This document shows, one piece after another, positions 1 to 7,603 of a stretch of DNA of 64,000 bases. Source of the stretch: Ignavibacteriota bacterium (GTDB lineage Bacteria; Bacteroidota; Ignavibacteria; Ignavibacteriales; Melioribacteraceae); assembly GCA_002698995.1 (NCBI GenBank), contig PAAX01000010.1, positions 186,001 to 250,000 of the forward strand, given 5' to 3'. Below the pieces are notes generated by a model, which had not been told where the DNA came from, did no database searches, and was given only the letters and a program-made list of their open reading frames with translations. Made by a program: the position numbers and the translations under genes. Each line of letters starts with the position of its first letter. The stretch's first letter is position 1.

Positions 1-111
1 TTCTGTGTTGTTGTCTCCATCACCGGGTTCGGTTGGGTTATCTTCTTTAGTACAACTGGATAAAAATATTCCAACTGCTATAAAATATAATACTAACAAA
101 AAATATTTCAT
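1..111 (-). CDS. Lipoprotein, N-terminal fragment (runs off window)
   Basis: The minus strand opens with ATG at 111 and stays open to the window edge for 37 codons. The visible part is a lipoprotein signal: MKYFLLVLYFIAVGIF followed by the lipobox LSSC, then a charged, Pro/Gly/Asn-rich linker (TKEDNPTEPGDGDNN) typical of the tether after the lipidated Cys. A good ribosome binding site (AAGGAG) lies 7 bases upstream, inside the 11-base gap after the preceding T9SS-cargo gene, so the two are probably co-transcribed. The function cannot be told because the mature domain is outside the window. Confidence 0.8.
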   Translation of the reverse strand, partial: MKYFLLVLYFIAVGIFLSSCTKEDNPTEPGDGDNNTE

Positions 112-122
112 TTACACTCCTT

Positions 123-1385
123 TTATTTTATTAAGATCATTTTTCGTGATAAAATATTGTTCCCTGCTGATAATCTGTAAATATAAATTCCGCTTGTCAG
201 CGATGAAGCATCAAAGTTCATTTTATATTTACCAGCATTCTTTTGTTCATTTACTAATGTGGAAATCTCATTGCCGAGTACATCATAAACCTTTAATGTT
301 ACAAACTCACTGTTCACTAACGAAAATTCAATTATGGTGCTTGGATTAAAAGGATTAGGATAATTTTGAGAAAGATTAAAATCTGATGGAACTTCTAAGT
401 TATCATTTACAGATGTTGAAGTAAGGTTAGATTTATAAACTCCGGTGTAGTTTGGTGCAAAGATAGCAAGTCCATACAAATATGCAGTTATAGAATTTTT
501 ATGTGGTGTTATGAAATCATGAAGACCGGTAGTTATAGATTTTGGCAGCTCGGAATCATATTCAGTCCAATTTTCGCCATTATCATTGGAATGATAAATA
601 AATCCCTCAAATAAAGTAGACACAAATGCAAAAATATTATCACCGGAACTGACTAATCCTTTTGAATTGGCATAAGTTCCGGCAGTTAATTCTGGAATTC
701 CGTTATTCTTGCTTATCCAATTGCCGGAATCATCAAGTTTATAGATACCTGCACCGCCTCCGTATATTTCATTATTAAAAGTAACTACATTCCCTAAAAT
801 GGTAGGAGGATTCTTTACTTCCCAATTAACTCCTCCATCTAAAGAGACAACTGCCCCAACACCGCCGGCACTAACAAAAACCATTTTTTGTCCTGCTACT
901 GCAAAATCTATCCCCAATAAATCGCTTGAAATATCAACAAATATTGAACTCCAATTTGCACCATTATCTGTCGATTTAAAAACATAAGATCGGTTTGAAA
1001 CAGCATATAAATCTGAACCATCCGAAACCATCATCATAACTGCCCCGCTTCCCGAGGGGAAATTTATACTTCCTCTTGAACTCCATGTATTTCCATCATC
1101 CGCAGAAACCATAATATTATTTATACCTACTATACCCAACAATTCATTATTGTGGTAATGAATTGCATAAGCATCATCCTGAAAGTTACTTGTTATATCT
1201 TCAAATGTATTACCGTCATCACTTGAACGAAGCACTTTATCACCATAAACAAAAAGTGAATTTCCATTACTTTCAATCTTTCCAGTTGCACCAACATCCG
1301 CCGAATTTACTTTCAGCCATTGAGCTTCAATACTTACGTATGAATTAATGACTAAGCATAAAAATAACAAATTTATAACTCTCAT
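123..1385 (-). CDS. T9SS-exported protein with BNR/sortilin-like repeats
   Basis: A 420-residue secreted protein. Residues 1-21 form a signal peptide ending ...VSIEAQ. The body carries repeated Asp-box-like motifs (SSDDGNTFED, SADDGNTWSS, STDNGANWSS, SLDGGVNWEV, SNDNGENWTE), the signature of BNR/sortilin-type beta-propellers, also seen in Ycf48-like proteins. The last 80 or so residues are a type A T9SS C-terminal sorting domain: LSQNYPNPFNPSTIIEF, then VYDVLGNEISTLV, ending SRKMILIK. By family knowledge it is exported across the outer membrane and anchored or released. The propeller ligand or enzymatic role is unknown. Confidence 0.85.
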   Translation of the reverse strand: MRVINLLFLCLVINSYVSIEAQWLKVNSADVGATGKIESNGNSLFVYGDKVLRSSDDGNTFEDITSNFQDDAYAIHYHNNELLGIVGINNIMVSADDGNTWSSRGSINFPSGSGAVMMMVSDGSDLYAVSNRSYVFKSTDNGANWSSIFVDISSDLLGIDFAVAGQKMVFVSAGGVGAVVSLDGGVNWEVKNPPTILGNVVTFNNEIYGGGAGIYKLDDSGNWISKNNGIPELTAGTYANSKGLVSSGDNIFAFVSTLFEGFIYHSNDNGENWTEYDSELPKSITTGLHDFITPHKNSITAYLYGLAIFAPNYTGVYKSNLTSTSVNDNLEVPSDFNLSQNYPNPFNPSTIIEFSLVNSEFVTLKVYDVLGNEISTLVNEQKNAGKYKMNFDASSLTSGIYIYRLSAGNNILSRKMILIK

Positions 1386-1623
1386 TTTAGTTTCTCACTT
1401 TCTGAAAATGCTTTGGTTATTTTTGAGGATAATTACTCCAAGAATGTGCCATAAACAAATAATTACAATTTGGATTAATTTTAGAGCATTTCAGAAATTA
1501 TGTCGCTTAGAACAAACAGAAAGAGAGATTAAAGCGTCGTACAGATAAGACAATTTTCAAATAATTTTCAGATTATAATTTCTCATAATAATTAATTAAT
1601 TTTGAATTTTTGGGAGAATTGAG

Positions 1624-1938
1624 ATGGAAAAACTTATTCAAAAATTAAGAACGAATCTATTAATTACTTTTATATTAGGATTACTTTCTGTAACATGGAT
1701 TATAATCGATTACTTTGTGCTAGATACTATAATTAATGAAGGTTTAAGTAAATTTAGTCTTGAGTGGATATTAGTAATAATAAGTGGAATCGCATTTATC
1801 GCATTCCATATATCAGTTTTTGTTACAATATATTATTCATTCAGATTATTACGAAAAATAAAATCGGAGAATAAAAAAGCTATAAAATTAGATGAAGAGA
1901 AGAAACTGAATAATTCTGAAAATCAAGGGAATAAATGA
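1624..1938 (+). CDS. Small two-TM membrane protein
   Basis: A 104-residue protein with two hydrophobic segments (about residues 12-34 and 48-70) and a highly charged Lys/Glu/Asn-rich cytoplasmic tail. Its start follows a GGGAGAATTGAG ribosome-binding region. Its stop codon overlaps the start of the patatin-like gene in an ATGA, so the two are translationally coupled. I do not recognise the family. The coupling suggests a membrane partner for the phospholipase, which is an inference only. Confidence 0.7.
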   Translation: MEKLIQKLRTNLLITFILGLLSVTWIIIDYFVLDTIINEGLSKFSLEWILVIISGIAFIAFHISVFVTIYYSFRLLRKIKSENKKAIKLDEEKKLNNSENQGNK

Positions 1939-2774
1939 AAATAGGATTAGCACTTGGAGCAGGCGGAGCACGTGGTTTAGCTTTTATTGTAATTTTAGAA
2001 GCATTTGAAGAATTAGGAATAAAGCCGTCAATTATTTCGGGAGCAAGCATTGGAGCAATTGTGGGAGCAGCCTATGCCGCTGGATTAGATACTAAACAAA
2101 TGCGGGCTGCTGTGGATGAATTGGTTGAAACAAAAAATGGAAGATTTTGGGAAATTTATAAAAAATCAGATTTGATTAAACTTTTAGAATTTATTGATCC
2201 GAATACAAAATCGGGTGGAATACTTAAAGGGGAAAAAATAATTAACTACTTTAAGTCGCATGTAAAAATCAAGAAATTTGAAGAACTTAAGATTCCTCTG
2301 CTAGTTGTTGCAACAAATTATTGGGAGAAAAAACAAGAAGTATTATCCAAAGGAGATTTACTTTCTGCAGTAAAAGCAAGTTATTCATTACCCGGTATTT
2401 TTACTCCGGTTAGTAGAAACGGTAAACTATTAATAGACGGCGGCATGGTAAATCCTCTTCCCTTTGATGTTATTTCAGAAAAGTGTGATTTGACAATTGC
2501 TATAGATGTCTCAGCTAAATTAAATAATAAAGATGCGGGAATGCCTCCGGCACATGAAGTTTTATTTTCTGCTTTTCAGATAATGCAGAATTCCATACTT
2601 TCTGCAAAATTAATGCGGAGCACGCCGGATATACTTATCAAAACAGATATAAAAGAGATAAGAATGCTCGAATTCCTTAAAGCAAAAGAAATTTATAAAC
2701 AGGCAGTCCCATTTAAAGATCAATTAAAAAGTAAATTGGAATTGGTTCTAAATAGAAAAGCCTTATCTAAATAG
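1935..2774 (+). CDS. Patatin-like phospholipase (RssA-type)
   Basis: 279 residues with the complete patatin/RssA signature. The N-terminal Gly-rich oxyanion loop LALGAGGARGLA is at residues 4-15, the nucleophile elbow GASIG at about 40-44 (catalytic Ser), and the catalytic Asp in DGGMVNPLP at about 168-176. The length suits the short bacterial RssA/YlbK subgroup, which hydrolyses phospholipid or lysophospholipid acyl esters. There is no signal peptide, so it is predicted cytoplasmic or membrane-associated. Its start overlaps the stop of the small two-TM gene, and its own stop codon lies inside the loop of a strong terminator hairpin. Confidence 0.9.
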   Translation: MKIGLALGAGGARGLAFIVILEAFEELGIKPSIISGASIGAIVGAAYAAGLDTKQMRAAVDELVETKNGRFWEIYKKSDLIKLLEFIDPNTKSGGILKGEKIINYFKSHVKIKKFEELKIPLLVVATNYWEKKQEVLSKGDLLSAVKASYSLPGIFTPVSRNGKLLIDGGMVNPLPFDVISEKCDLTIAIDVSAKLNNKDAGMPPAHEVLFSAFQIMQNSILSAKLMRSTPDILIKTDIKEIRMLEFLKAKEIYKQAVPFKDQLKSKLELVLNRKALSK

Positions 2775-2790
2775 TTAGATAAGGCTTCTT
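2758..2790 (+). terminator. Rho-independent terminator after patatin gene
   Basis: A perfect 13-bp stem (AAGCCTTATCTAA / TTAGATAAGGCTT) closes over the loop ATAG and is followed by CTTAACTTATTG. The stop codon TAG of the patatin-like gene lies in the loop. It ends the two-gene plus-strand unit facing the convergent acetyl-CoA synthetase gene. Confidence 0.75.
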
Positions 2791-2826
2791 AACTTATTGT
2801 AATTTAACGAATTACTACTATTTACT

Positions 2827-4716
2827 TTATTCTTCTAAAGTGGAAATATTTCCCGGATCTGTGCCCAAAGCTCTTGCTTTCAGAACTCTTCTCATAATTT
2901 TACCGCTTCTGGTTTTTGGCAATGAATCAACAAATTCAATCTGCTCCGGTTTTGCAATCGGACCCATTTCGTGTGCCACATGTTGTCTTAAATCCTCTTT
3001 AAGTTTGTCAGATCTTTCTACTCCGGCTTTAAGAATAACATAAGTATGAATAGCATTTCCTTTAACATCATGGGGCAACCCAATTGCTGCAGCTTCAACA
3101 ACATCAGGATGACTTACTAGAGCACTTTCAATTTCGGCTGTTCCTAATCTATAACCTGAAACTTTGAGAACATCATCAATTCTGCCAATTATCCAAATAT
3201 ATCCGTCTTCATCCTTTTTAGCGCTGTCCCCTGTTAAGTACATTCCTTCAAATCTGCTCCAATACTGTTTTACAAATCTTTCCGGATCTTTATAAATAGT
3301 TCTCATCATAGATGGCCAAGGATTTTTAATAACCAAATATCCTTCTTCATTTGGTTTAACCGGATTTCCATCTTCATCCAAAACATCCATTTCAATTCCA
3401 GGGAAAGGTCGTGTTCCCGAACCGGGTTTTAGCGGGACACTAGGCATTGGAGTTATCATAAACATTCCTGTTTCAGTCTGCCACCAAGTATCCATAATGG
3501 GGCATTTTTCTTTTCCAACCACTTTATAGTACCATTTCCATGCTTCGGGATTTATCGGTTCACCAACGGAACCTAAAATTCTCAATGAAGAAAGATCATG
3601 TCTAGTTACCCAGGCATCACCAAAACGCATTAATCCCCTTAAAGCAGTGGGAGCAGTATAAAATAGATTGATTCCGTACTTCTCAATCATCTGCCACCAT
3701 CTATTAGGATAAGGGAAATTGGGAGCACCCTCGTACATAAATGATGTTGCTCCATTTAAGAGCGGACCATAAACAATGTAACTATGTCCTGTAATCCAGC
3801 CCGGATCAGCAGCACACCAATATCTGTCCTCATCCTGAATATCAAAGACATATTTTAGTGAAGTATAAGTTCCAACCATATATCCGCCATGAGTATGAAG
3901 AATAGCTTTTGGTTTTCCTGTTGTGCCTGAAGTATAAAGAATAAAAAGCGGATCTTCAGCATCTGTTTGTTCTAATGTACATTCTCGGGAAGCAATTGGA
4001 AGATTCATTAATTCGTGATACCACATATCACGACCAAATTCCATATTTATATTTTCGCCGGTTCTTTTAACGACTATTACATGTTCAATTCCTCCAGCTC
4101 TCTGCAGAGCCTCATCCGCAATTTGTTTAAGCGGAACTATTTTACCCCTTTGATATGCGCCATCTGATACAATTAAAACTTTGGACTGACTGTCTTCAAT
4201 TCTTTCATGAAGAGCTTCAACTGAAAAACCACCGTAAACTACGGAATGAATTGCTCCAACTCGTGCACAAGCAAGCATAGCAACTACAATTTCGGGAATT
4301 CTTCCCATATAAATTGTAACCCTGTCCCCTTTTTGAACCCCCATACTTTTTAATACATTAGCAAACTTACAAGTCTCTCTATGCAGAGCATAATAAGAAA
4401 AGGCTCGGAATTCACCATCTTCACCTTCCCATGTAAGCGCCAATTTATTTCGTCTATATCCTTTTACATGAACATCTAAACAATTATATGCAATATTAGT
4501 TTTTGCACCAACAAACCATTTATAAAAGGGTTTATTTGAGTCATCTAAAACTTTATCCCATTTTTGAAACCAATGTAATTCATCAGCCATTTTTTCCCAA
4601 AAAGCAAGATTATCCTCTGAAGCTTCTTTATTTAATTGTTCCCAATCTTTTATATGTGCTTTTTGAATTACTTCTTCGGATGGATAATAAACTTCTCCCG
4701 TCATTTTAGTTTCCAT
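2827..4716 (-). CDS. acs: Acetyl-CoA synthetase (acetate-CoA ligase)
   Basis: 629 residues, close to the usual 640-655 of the family. ANL-superfamily motifs are complete: the P-loop-like YTSGTTGKPKAI, the adenylate-binding DTWWQTETG, GDSAKKDEDGYIWIIGR with the hinge, and the C-terminal PKTRSGKIMRR containing the conserved Lys that protein acetylation usually controls. It activates acetate with ATP to acetyl-adenylate and then acetyl-CoA in the cytoplasm. It stands alone on the minus strand. The ATG at 4716 has a GAGGGCTGT stretch just upstream. Confidence 0.95.
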   Translation of the reverse strand: METKMTGEVYYPSEEVIQKAHIKDWEQLNKEASEDNLAFWEKMADELHWFQKWDKVLDDSNKPFYKWFVGAKTNIAYNCLDVHVKGYRRNKLALTWEGEDGEFRAFSYYALHRETCKFANVLKSMGVQKGDRVTIYMGRIPEIVVAMLACARVGAIHSVVYGGFSVEALHERIEDSQSKVLIVSDGAYQRGKIVPLKQIADEALQRAGGIEHVIVVKRTGENINMEFGRDMWYHELMNLPIASRECTLEQTDAEDPLFILYTSGTTGKPKAILHTHGGYMVGTYTSLKYVFDIQDEDRYWCAADPGWITGHSYIVYGPLLNGATSFMYEGAPNFPYPNRWWQMIEKYGINLFYTAPTALRGLMRFGDAWVTRHDLSSLRILGSVGEPINPEAWKWYYKVVGKEKCPIMDTWWQTETGMFMITPMPSVPLKPGSGTRPFPGIEMDVLDEDGNPVKPNEEGYLVIKNPWPSMMRTIYKDPERFVKQYWSRFEGMYLTGDSAKKDEDGYIWIIGRIDDVLKVSGYRLGTAEIESALVSHPDVVEAAAIGLPHDVKGNAIHTYVILKAGVERSDKLKEDLRQHVAHEMGPIAKPEQIEFVDSLPKTRSGKIMRRVLKARALGTDPGNISTLEE

Positions 4717-4848
4717 ACAGCCCTCTGGTTTGGTGATTTTCTTATTTGATTAATCAACATAAATATAAGACTATTCATACCTTTTTTTCAAATTTCTTTA
4801 CTGTATTTTTATCGCATGATTTATTCTTACTTTTTTAGAAAAACTGAA

Positions 4849-5631
4849 TTAAAAATCATAAACAAAATTTGGTCTATGGTAAGCCAATTTAAAGCCATTT
4901 TTGATAACATTTCTATAAGAAACTGAAGGTTTATCAGCAGTATCTTTAGCGGTTTCTACAACTGCATATCTGCATCCTTTAAGGAAAGCATCATTCAATC
5001 TTCTTTTTATCATTAGTGTCTGGGCTCCCTTTCCTCTTGCATTTGGTAGTGTTGCAGCTACTGCAAGCGAAGCAGTACCATCATTTATAAATAAAGATGA
5101 AACAGCAATTGGTATATCATTTTCTTTTACTAAGTAATATGACCAATTATGATTACCTATCGATTTACCAAAAAGCTGATGTGTGTTGTTTTCAAACTGA
5201 AATGCATCCAGTATTATTTTATTAAAATCATTTATCTCAAATTCCCCAATTTGCTCTATTATTGAATTTTTGTTAGAAATTTCATAAGTCGACTTTAATT
5301 CCATATATAGTTTACTCCAAAAATTATGGAGATAAAATCCATTTCTTAAAAATATTTCTTCAAAATTTCTTGGATTAGCAAAAGGACTAACTTGAATCAT
5401 AAATCTTTTTGAACCAATACTTTTATAAAAATTTATAATTTTATTCAGTTGAGAATCTGTGATTTTATTTTTTAATCCAATTAATAAAACTCTGTTAAAT
5501 GCTAATGTATCAGTTCCCGGAATTGCAAAACAAAACGCATTTTCAATCAAATCATAGTTTATACTCAAGTCTATCATTGATTTATTTTTGTAATAATCCT
5601 TCCAATAAAGCGCTTCATTATACTCAAGCAT
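4849..5631 (-). CDS. GNAT-family N-acetyltransferase
   Basis: 260 residues. The C-terminal half holds the GNAT fold: the core strand VAVAATLPNARGKGAQTLMI has the acetyl-CoA pyrophosphate-binding R-G-x-G/A loop at about residues 197-204, followed by the AVVETA strand and the typical end SYRNVIKNGFKLAY. The N-terminal half is a less conserved second lobe, as in two-lobed GNATs. The substrate cannot be predicted. It stands alone, convergent with no gene, and a short AT-rich gap separates it from acs. Confidence 0.8.
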   Translation of the reverse strand: MLEYNEALYWKDYYKNKSMIDLSINYDLIENAFCFAIPGTDTLAFNRVLLIGLKNKITDSQLNKIINFYKSIGSKRFMIQVSPFANPRNFEEIFLRNGFYLHNFWSKLYMELKSTYEISNKNSIIEQIGEFEINDFNKIILDAFQFENNTHQLFGKSIGNHNWSYYLVKENDIPIAVSSLFINDGTASLAVAATLPNARGKGAQTLMIKRRLNDAFLKGCRYAVVETAKDTADKPSVSYRNVIKNGFKLAYHRPNFVYDF

Positions 5632-5845
5632 AAGTGAAAAAGGTTTACTCAGATTTTTTTTGCAAAGTTACCTCAATAATAATTATAGAAAGAAATTAAG
5701 ACGATTCATCTAGTATATTGATTTATTGCAAATCCATTTTTTTAGAAAATTCATTAAAAGTTAATCGAAATTTTTATACAAATAGTTTTCAGATTAAATG
5801 AAAATTCTTATATTTGTTGTTCGGTTCTATATTTATTGGACTTAG

Positions 5846-5926
5846 AAATTCAGCTTTGGAGAGGTGGGTGAGTGGCTGCCATCGCCAAGGCGAGGTTCCG
5901 CCGAAGGCGGAAAAACCAACGTTCTT
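5846..5926 (+). repeat. Duplicated 5' half of tRNA-Ser gene with hairpin insert
   Basis: Bases 5846-5878 are identical over 33 bases to 6170-6202, the upstream flank and 5' part of the intact tRNA-Ser(GCU) gene. A 34-base insert follows (5879-5912) made of two small hairpins, TCGCC-AA-GGCGA and TTCCGCC-GAA-GGCGGAA. Then tRNA homology resumes for AAACCAACG, the start of the anticodon stem, and stops just before the ATG of the GIY-YIG gene. The copy lacks an anticodon loop, T arm and acceptor 3' strand, so it cannot make a tRNA. It forms the leader of the nuclease gene. Confidence 0.85.
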
Positions 5927-6169
5927 ATGTTTATTGTATATATTTTATATAGTGATAATTTCAATAGATTTTATGTTGGGCATACAAAAAACATTGCTCA
6001 GAGGTTGAAAGACCATAATAGAGGAAATGTAAGATCGACTAAAGCTTATGTTCCCTGGAGAGTAGTTTACACAGAAAAGTATGTCACAAAATCTGATGCT
6101 TTCTGCAGAGAGATGGAAATTAAAAGTTACAAAAGCGGTGAAGCATTTAGGAAATTATTACAGAAATAA
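5927..6169 (+). CDS. GIY-YIG nuclease domain protein (tRNA-gene associated)
   Basis: 80 residues from the ATG at 5927. An earlier in-frame ATG at 5864 lies inside the tRNA-like leader and would give a nonsense extension. The protein starts with the GIY-YIG signature FIVYILYSDNFNRFYVGHT, then the catalytic Arg in AQRLKDHNRG, and the C-terminal Glu helix FCREMEIKSYKSG. This is the UPF0213/YhbQ/URI-like stand-alone catalytic domain of about 80-100 residues. Its leader is a duplicated 5' half of tRNA-Ser, and the intact tRNA begins 13 bases after its stop. That placement suggests a selfish insertion that regenerates its tRNA target, which is an inference. Confidence 0.85.
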   Translation: MFIVYILYSDNFNRFYVGHTKNIAQRLKDHNRGNVRSTKAYVPWRVVYTEKYVTKSDAFCREMEIKSYKSGEAFRKLLQK

Positions 6170-6181
6170 AAATTCAGCTTT

Positions 6182-6270
6182 GGAGAGGTGGGTGAGTGGC
6201 TGAAACCAACGGTTTGCTAAACCGTCGTAGTGGGAAACTGCTACCGAGGGTTCGAATCCCTCCCTCTCCG
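6182..6270 (+). tRNA. tRNA-Ser (GCU)
   Basis: An 89-base class II tRNA. Acceptor GGAGAGG pairs with CCTCTCC (6263-6269), the discriminator base is G, and the anticodon stem-loop ACGGT-TTGCTAA-ACCGT carries anticodon GCT. There is a long variable arm, and the T loop is TTCGAATC. No CCA is encoded. Its first 21 bases and 12 bases of 5' flank are duplicated upstream of the GIY-YIG gene. Confidence 0.97.
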
Positions 6271-6282
6271 CTCTATATTTTG

Positions 6283-6325
6283 AAAAGCCCGATTTTAGTA
6301 AAAAACGCTAATTTCGGGCTTTTTT
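6283..6325 (+). terminator. Terminator after tRNA-Ser
   Basis: A 10-bp stem (AAAAGCCCGA / TCGGGCTTTT) spans a 21-base loop and is followed by further T residues. It directly follows the tRNA-Ser gene. Confidence 0.7.
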
Positions 6326-6689
6326 AGTGTCCTTTTCTAAAGATACTCATTTAGTCGATGTTGCATCCTCCCATCATAAAGAATTATATCTGAATAAATC
6401 CAAGCATTTTTGATTATTAGGGAAAGCCGATTTTTTCATAATCAAAGTCACTAAAAATAAATGCCAATCAAAGAGTTATGCCTATATGCATAATAGACTT
6501 GAATCTTCTTAAAAATGATTGTTCTAGGTTTCTTTTATACTATATCGAGACTAATACGAATTTGTATTGGGAATTTTTTATAATTATTCATAGTCCGGCT
6601 TTGATAGTAAACCTGACTGATAAGCTAAAACCTATCTAACCAATATCATTTTGTGTACTTGATTTAATAAATTAGTTTGGATTTTGTAA
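6326..6689. other. Gene-free stretch
   Basis: About 360 bases of AT-rich sequence between the tRNA-Ser terminator and the sorting-domain remnant. I see no open frame with coding character, no RNA gene and no strong hairpin in it. Confidence 0.5.
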
Positions 6690-6900
6690 AAATAAAGACT
6701 CTTAATAAATTTGAAGCATCAAATGAATTTGATAATTATCAGATTCCTTCTACTCATTAACCAACGAAGTAATTTCATTACCGATAATATCATATATTTT
6801 TAATAAACCAAATTCACTATTTAGAATTGAATAACTAATTGTTGTAGTTGGATTAAACGGGTTTGGGTAATTCTGCTCTAATGCAACCTCTGTTGGTAGA
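6690..6900 (-). pseudogene. Remnant of a T9SS C-terminal sorting domain
   Basis: Reading the minus strand from 6899 gives LPTEVALEQNYPNPFNP, TTTISYSILNSEF and KIYDIIGNEITSLVNE, which is the T9SS type A sorting domain. A TAG stop follows at 6752-6750. After it the expected continuation (NYQ, then FDASNLL) is found only after a frame change, and the terminal segment is degraded. The body of the parent protein is absent. Upstream the fragment joins a palindromic repeat at 6898. It is a dead end-piece of a secreted-protein gene. Confidence 0.75.
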
Positions 6901-6919
6901 GATGTTTTGCAAAACGTCT
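6898..6919. repeat. Palindromic repeat (AGAGAYGTT type)
   Basis: AGAGATGTTTTGCAAAACGTCT is an imperfect palindrome ending in TTTACAG. It resembles the GTAGAGAC...GTCTCTAC palindromes at 15147, 15224, 20056 and 21360 in its outer arms. It sits exactly at the edge of the broken sorting-domain fragment. Confidence 0.5.
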
Positions 6920-7003
6920 TTACAGTGATAATTTCTTAATATTTAGTCCTTAACAGACGAACATCTTTAATATGCAAACCTCCGAGGTTTTAAAATATTT
7001 TCG

Positions 7004-7120
7004 CTTCGAGTAAGGAGCAAAGCGATGCATCGAGAAGTCATAATCTGAGGTTTCTTGAAATGCAAACCTCCGAGGTTTTGTCCAAAGGACTCCTAAGGAG
7101 AAAACCTCTGAGGTTTTTAA
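7004..7120. repeat. Interspersed repeat, CTTCGAGTAAGGAGC...CCTCGGAGG family, copy 1
   Basis: Begins CTTCGAGTAAGGAGCAAAGC and runs through TAATCTGAGGTTTC to a double palindrome. That end consists of AAACCTCCGAGGTTT, two small hairpins (GTCCAAAGGAC and TCCTAAGGA), then AAACCTCTGAGGTTTTT. Near-identical copies lie at 15395-15514 and 21779-21896, with a truncated copy at 15620-15690. A solo AAACCTCCGAGGTTT also sits at 6975-6990. The structure could act as a bidirectional terminator or a REP-like element. Confidence 0.75.
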
Positions 7121-7255
7121 ATTTTTATAAACATTCTTCGTAACTAATAGAATTAGTAATAAAAATTATTATACATAAATAAAAAATACTGATCACTTAT
7201 AAACTCTAATGAAGGAGTTCCCCAATTTCGTCACTAAAAAAATCTTTCCAATACT

Positions 7256-7543
7256 TCAAACCATCATATTTTGAATATCTTCAATTACTTGAATATTAGC
7301 AGCATCAAAAAGTTTTTTTGCATTATCTTCAAAATTTTGGCAAACTACTGCACTAATACCTTTGCTAATTAAAAGTTGAGCACAAAAAATTTCCGAACTT
7401 GGAGAATTCAAAAAATTATTAGTGATTTTTTCTATCACCTTATTTTCTATGAAATCATAAATAAGAATGTACTTAGTTTCAGAAATAGAATTTGCAATAA
7501 TACTATATTTACATTCGCTTAAAGAACAAATTGCTATTTTCAT
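7256..7543 (-). CDS. NifX/NifB-type (dinitrogenase FeMo cofactor biosynthesis) domain protein
   Basis: A 95-residue single-domain protein. It begins MKIAICS and has the LIYDFIENKVIEKI strand pair, then AQLLISKGISAVVCQNF, then AKKLFDAANIQVIE, the order of the NifX/NafY/YpmR (DUF4395-like IPR003731) fold. These bind iron-sulfur or FeMo-cofactor-type clusters, or act as small redox/metal sensors in non-diazotrophs. No nif structural gene is visible here. It lies 60 bases downstream of the PAS-sigma54 activator on the same strand, so a sensory or partner role for that regulator is plausible. The GAGGAATAA ribosome binding site fits the ATG. Confidence 0.7.
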   Translation of the reverse strand: MKIAICSLSECKYSIIANSISETKYILIYDFIENKVIEKITNNFLNSPSSEIFCAQLLISKGISAVVCQNFEDNAKKLFDAANIQVIEDIQNMMV

Positions 7544-7603
7544 TTATTCCTCAATTACCAACTAAATATCACCAATAATTAGGCCAAATAAGGAAAGGTA
7601 AGT

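Noticed and set aside
1348-1548. 66-codon plus-strand frame upstream of the T9SS cargo gene
   Set aside because: It overlaps the signal-peptide end of the minus-strand gene, has no ribosome binding site and no protein-like composition.
5864-5926. N-terminal extension of the GIY-YIG protein from the ATG at 5864
   Set aside because: The extension is encoded by the tRNA-Ser 5' half and the hairpin insert, not by protein-like sequence. The GIY-YIG fold begins right after the ATG at 5927.
7256-7543. Nitrogen fixation locus
   Set aside because: Only a NifX-like domain is present. No nifHDK, nifB, nifE or nifN genes are in the window, so diazotrophy cannot be claimed.
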